DNA from: Candidatus Pacearchaeota archaeon
GTDB taxonomy: Archaea > Nanobdellota > Nanobdellia > Pacearchaeales > GW2011-AR1
Assembly: GCA_003694055.1 (NCBI GenBank)
Contig: RFLC01000252.1
Span: forward strand, 1 to 6,263
DNA: 6,263 bases
Reading direction: 5' to 3'
The notes under the pieces were generated by a model. That model was given only the letters and a program-made list of their open reading frames with translations. It was not told where the DNA came from and did no database searches. Of the stretch, positions 5,633 through 6,263 are shown piece by piece (the stretch's first letter is position 1; every line of letters starts with the position of its first letter). The position numbers and the translations under genes were made by a program.

Positions 5633-6160
5633 CACGGTGCCGCTCAAATTCAAACTGAAGCGGCCATAGCGCGCTTCCTCGCTCATGCCGATTCACGACG
5701 CGCTCGCGAATCAAAACTCACGCTTACGTCTTATTCTCAAAAGATTTATTTAGAAGCAGCTTAGCTACATTCTTTTCCAATAAGCTAAAGTCTATGACAA
5801 TTTCTTATATCTTTTTAGAATAAAAACATGACGTAATTCATTCCCTCGCCTATTTCTGTCTTTCAACGCGAAAATGGTGCAACACTTTTGCAGGTGCGAG
5901 GTTGCACCTCCGCACTTATGAAAAAATTTAGATTGCGTATATATATTTTATTTCGATCTATAGAAGCAATTTCAGTTGACTAAAGCAACGCAATTTTTGA
6001 GGACAACTGTGCAAAGTGGATAAAGTTCTGCGTCTGTGTGAGTTTTAACTTAAACTCGCGCAGTTCGCTCTCCTGCTGCGAGAAGTGGAGTTTTTACCTG
6101 TCAAAGTTAGCTAGCTCTTAGCCGGCTAAATTGCACTTTCCAATTGATGTACCCTGTTGA
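5633..6160. other. Apparently non-coding, palindrome-rich region
   Basis: I see no convincing gene on either strand. The stretch holds separate inverted repeats: 5657-5662 with 5672-5677, 5690-5694 with 5708-5712, 5876-5883 with 5901-5908 (GGTGCAAC/GTTGCACC), 6040-6045 with 6052-6057, 6059-6063 with 6076-6080, and the 12-nt palindrome TTAGCCGGCTAA at 6118-6129. They differ in sequence and do not form a regular repeat array or CRISPR. No tRNA was found. Confidence 0.5.
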
Positions 6161-6174
6161 AAAAGTCTTAAAAG
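6159..6174 (+). promoter_or_regulatory. Candidate promoter for the gene starting near 6210
   Basis: GAAAAAGT (6159-6166) is followed by CTTAAAAG (6167-6174), a BRE/TATA-like pair. It predicts a start near 6196, so the mRNA would have a leader of about 14 nt, unlike the leaderless genes elsewhere in the window. Confidence 0.35.
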
Positions 6175-6209
6175 AACATGATGCATGGTAATCAAAATTC
6201 ATTCGGGCA

Positions 6210-6263
6210 ATGCCAAAAAAAGAAGTTAAGCTGGTTAAAAAATTAAACGGTTTGTTGAAACAA
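6210..6263 (+). CDS. 5' end of a gene cut by the right edge (18 residues visible)
   Basis: From ATG 6210 the frame is open to the end of the window and reads MPKKEVKLVKKLNGLLKQ, a lysine-rich amphipathic start typical of archaeal cytoplasmic proteins. An in-frame stop lies upstream at 6189-6191, so ATG 6210 is the only start in this frame. The nearby ATGs at 6178, 6181 and 6185 open other frames that stop quickly. There is no Shine-Dalgarno sequence. Function cannot be told from 18 residues. Confidence 0.45.
   Translation, partial: MPKKEVKLVKKLNGLLKQ

Overview
The window looks archaeal. Its 23S rRNA gene carries archaeal signature segments, for example GCGUAAUGCCUUG after helix 69 and G at the position equivalent to E. 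coli A2058. The short genes have BRE/TATA promoters placed for leaderless transcripts, and transcripts appear to end in bare T-runs. A reduced DPANN-type archaeon is my best guess, based on small genes, an unlinked 23S gene and a divergent rRNA. This is inference, not a placement.

Layout. Positions 1-370 hold no convincing gene. They contain a candidate promoter for a leftward gene beyond the left edge, a 36-nt imperfect palindrome, and TATA elements for the 23S gene. Positions 377-3578 are a complete 23S rRNA gene closed by a perfect 17-bp terminal helix. At helix 45 it is interrupted by an insert of about 355 nt. The insert encodes a 94-residue helical protein and has its own BRE/TATA promoter. 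Positions 3579-3845 are a spacer without a visible 5S rRNA or tRNA. Next come a SAM-dependent O-methyltransferase of the COG3315/LCMT-like family (3846-4748), a GC-rich two-hairpin candidate RNA (about 4757-4877), a possible 18-codon ORF (4914-4970), a secreted ten-cysteine protein (5010-5417) with a strong T-run terminator, and a possible small membrane protein (5471-5632). A palindrome-rich, apparently non-coding stretch follows, and the 5' end of another gene probably begins at 6210 and leaves the window.

The main novelty is the gene nested inside 23S rRNA with its own promoter. It resembles in principle the ORF-bearing intervening sequences of bacterial 23S rRNA, but it is neither an obvious archaeal BHB intron nor a LAGLIDADG gene. 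A second unusual point is the peptidyl-transferase centre. A gapless alignment to E. coli from 2444 to the sarcin-ricin loop gives several substitutions at positions that are nearly invariant elsewhere (C2452U, A2453U with C2499G, A2503C, U2552A, A2572U, U2586A), while helix complementarity is preserved. The protein genes do not form an operon: each seems to have its own promoter, with the TATA centre 25.5 nt before the ATG.
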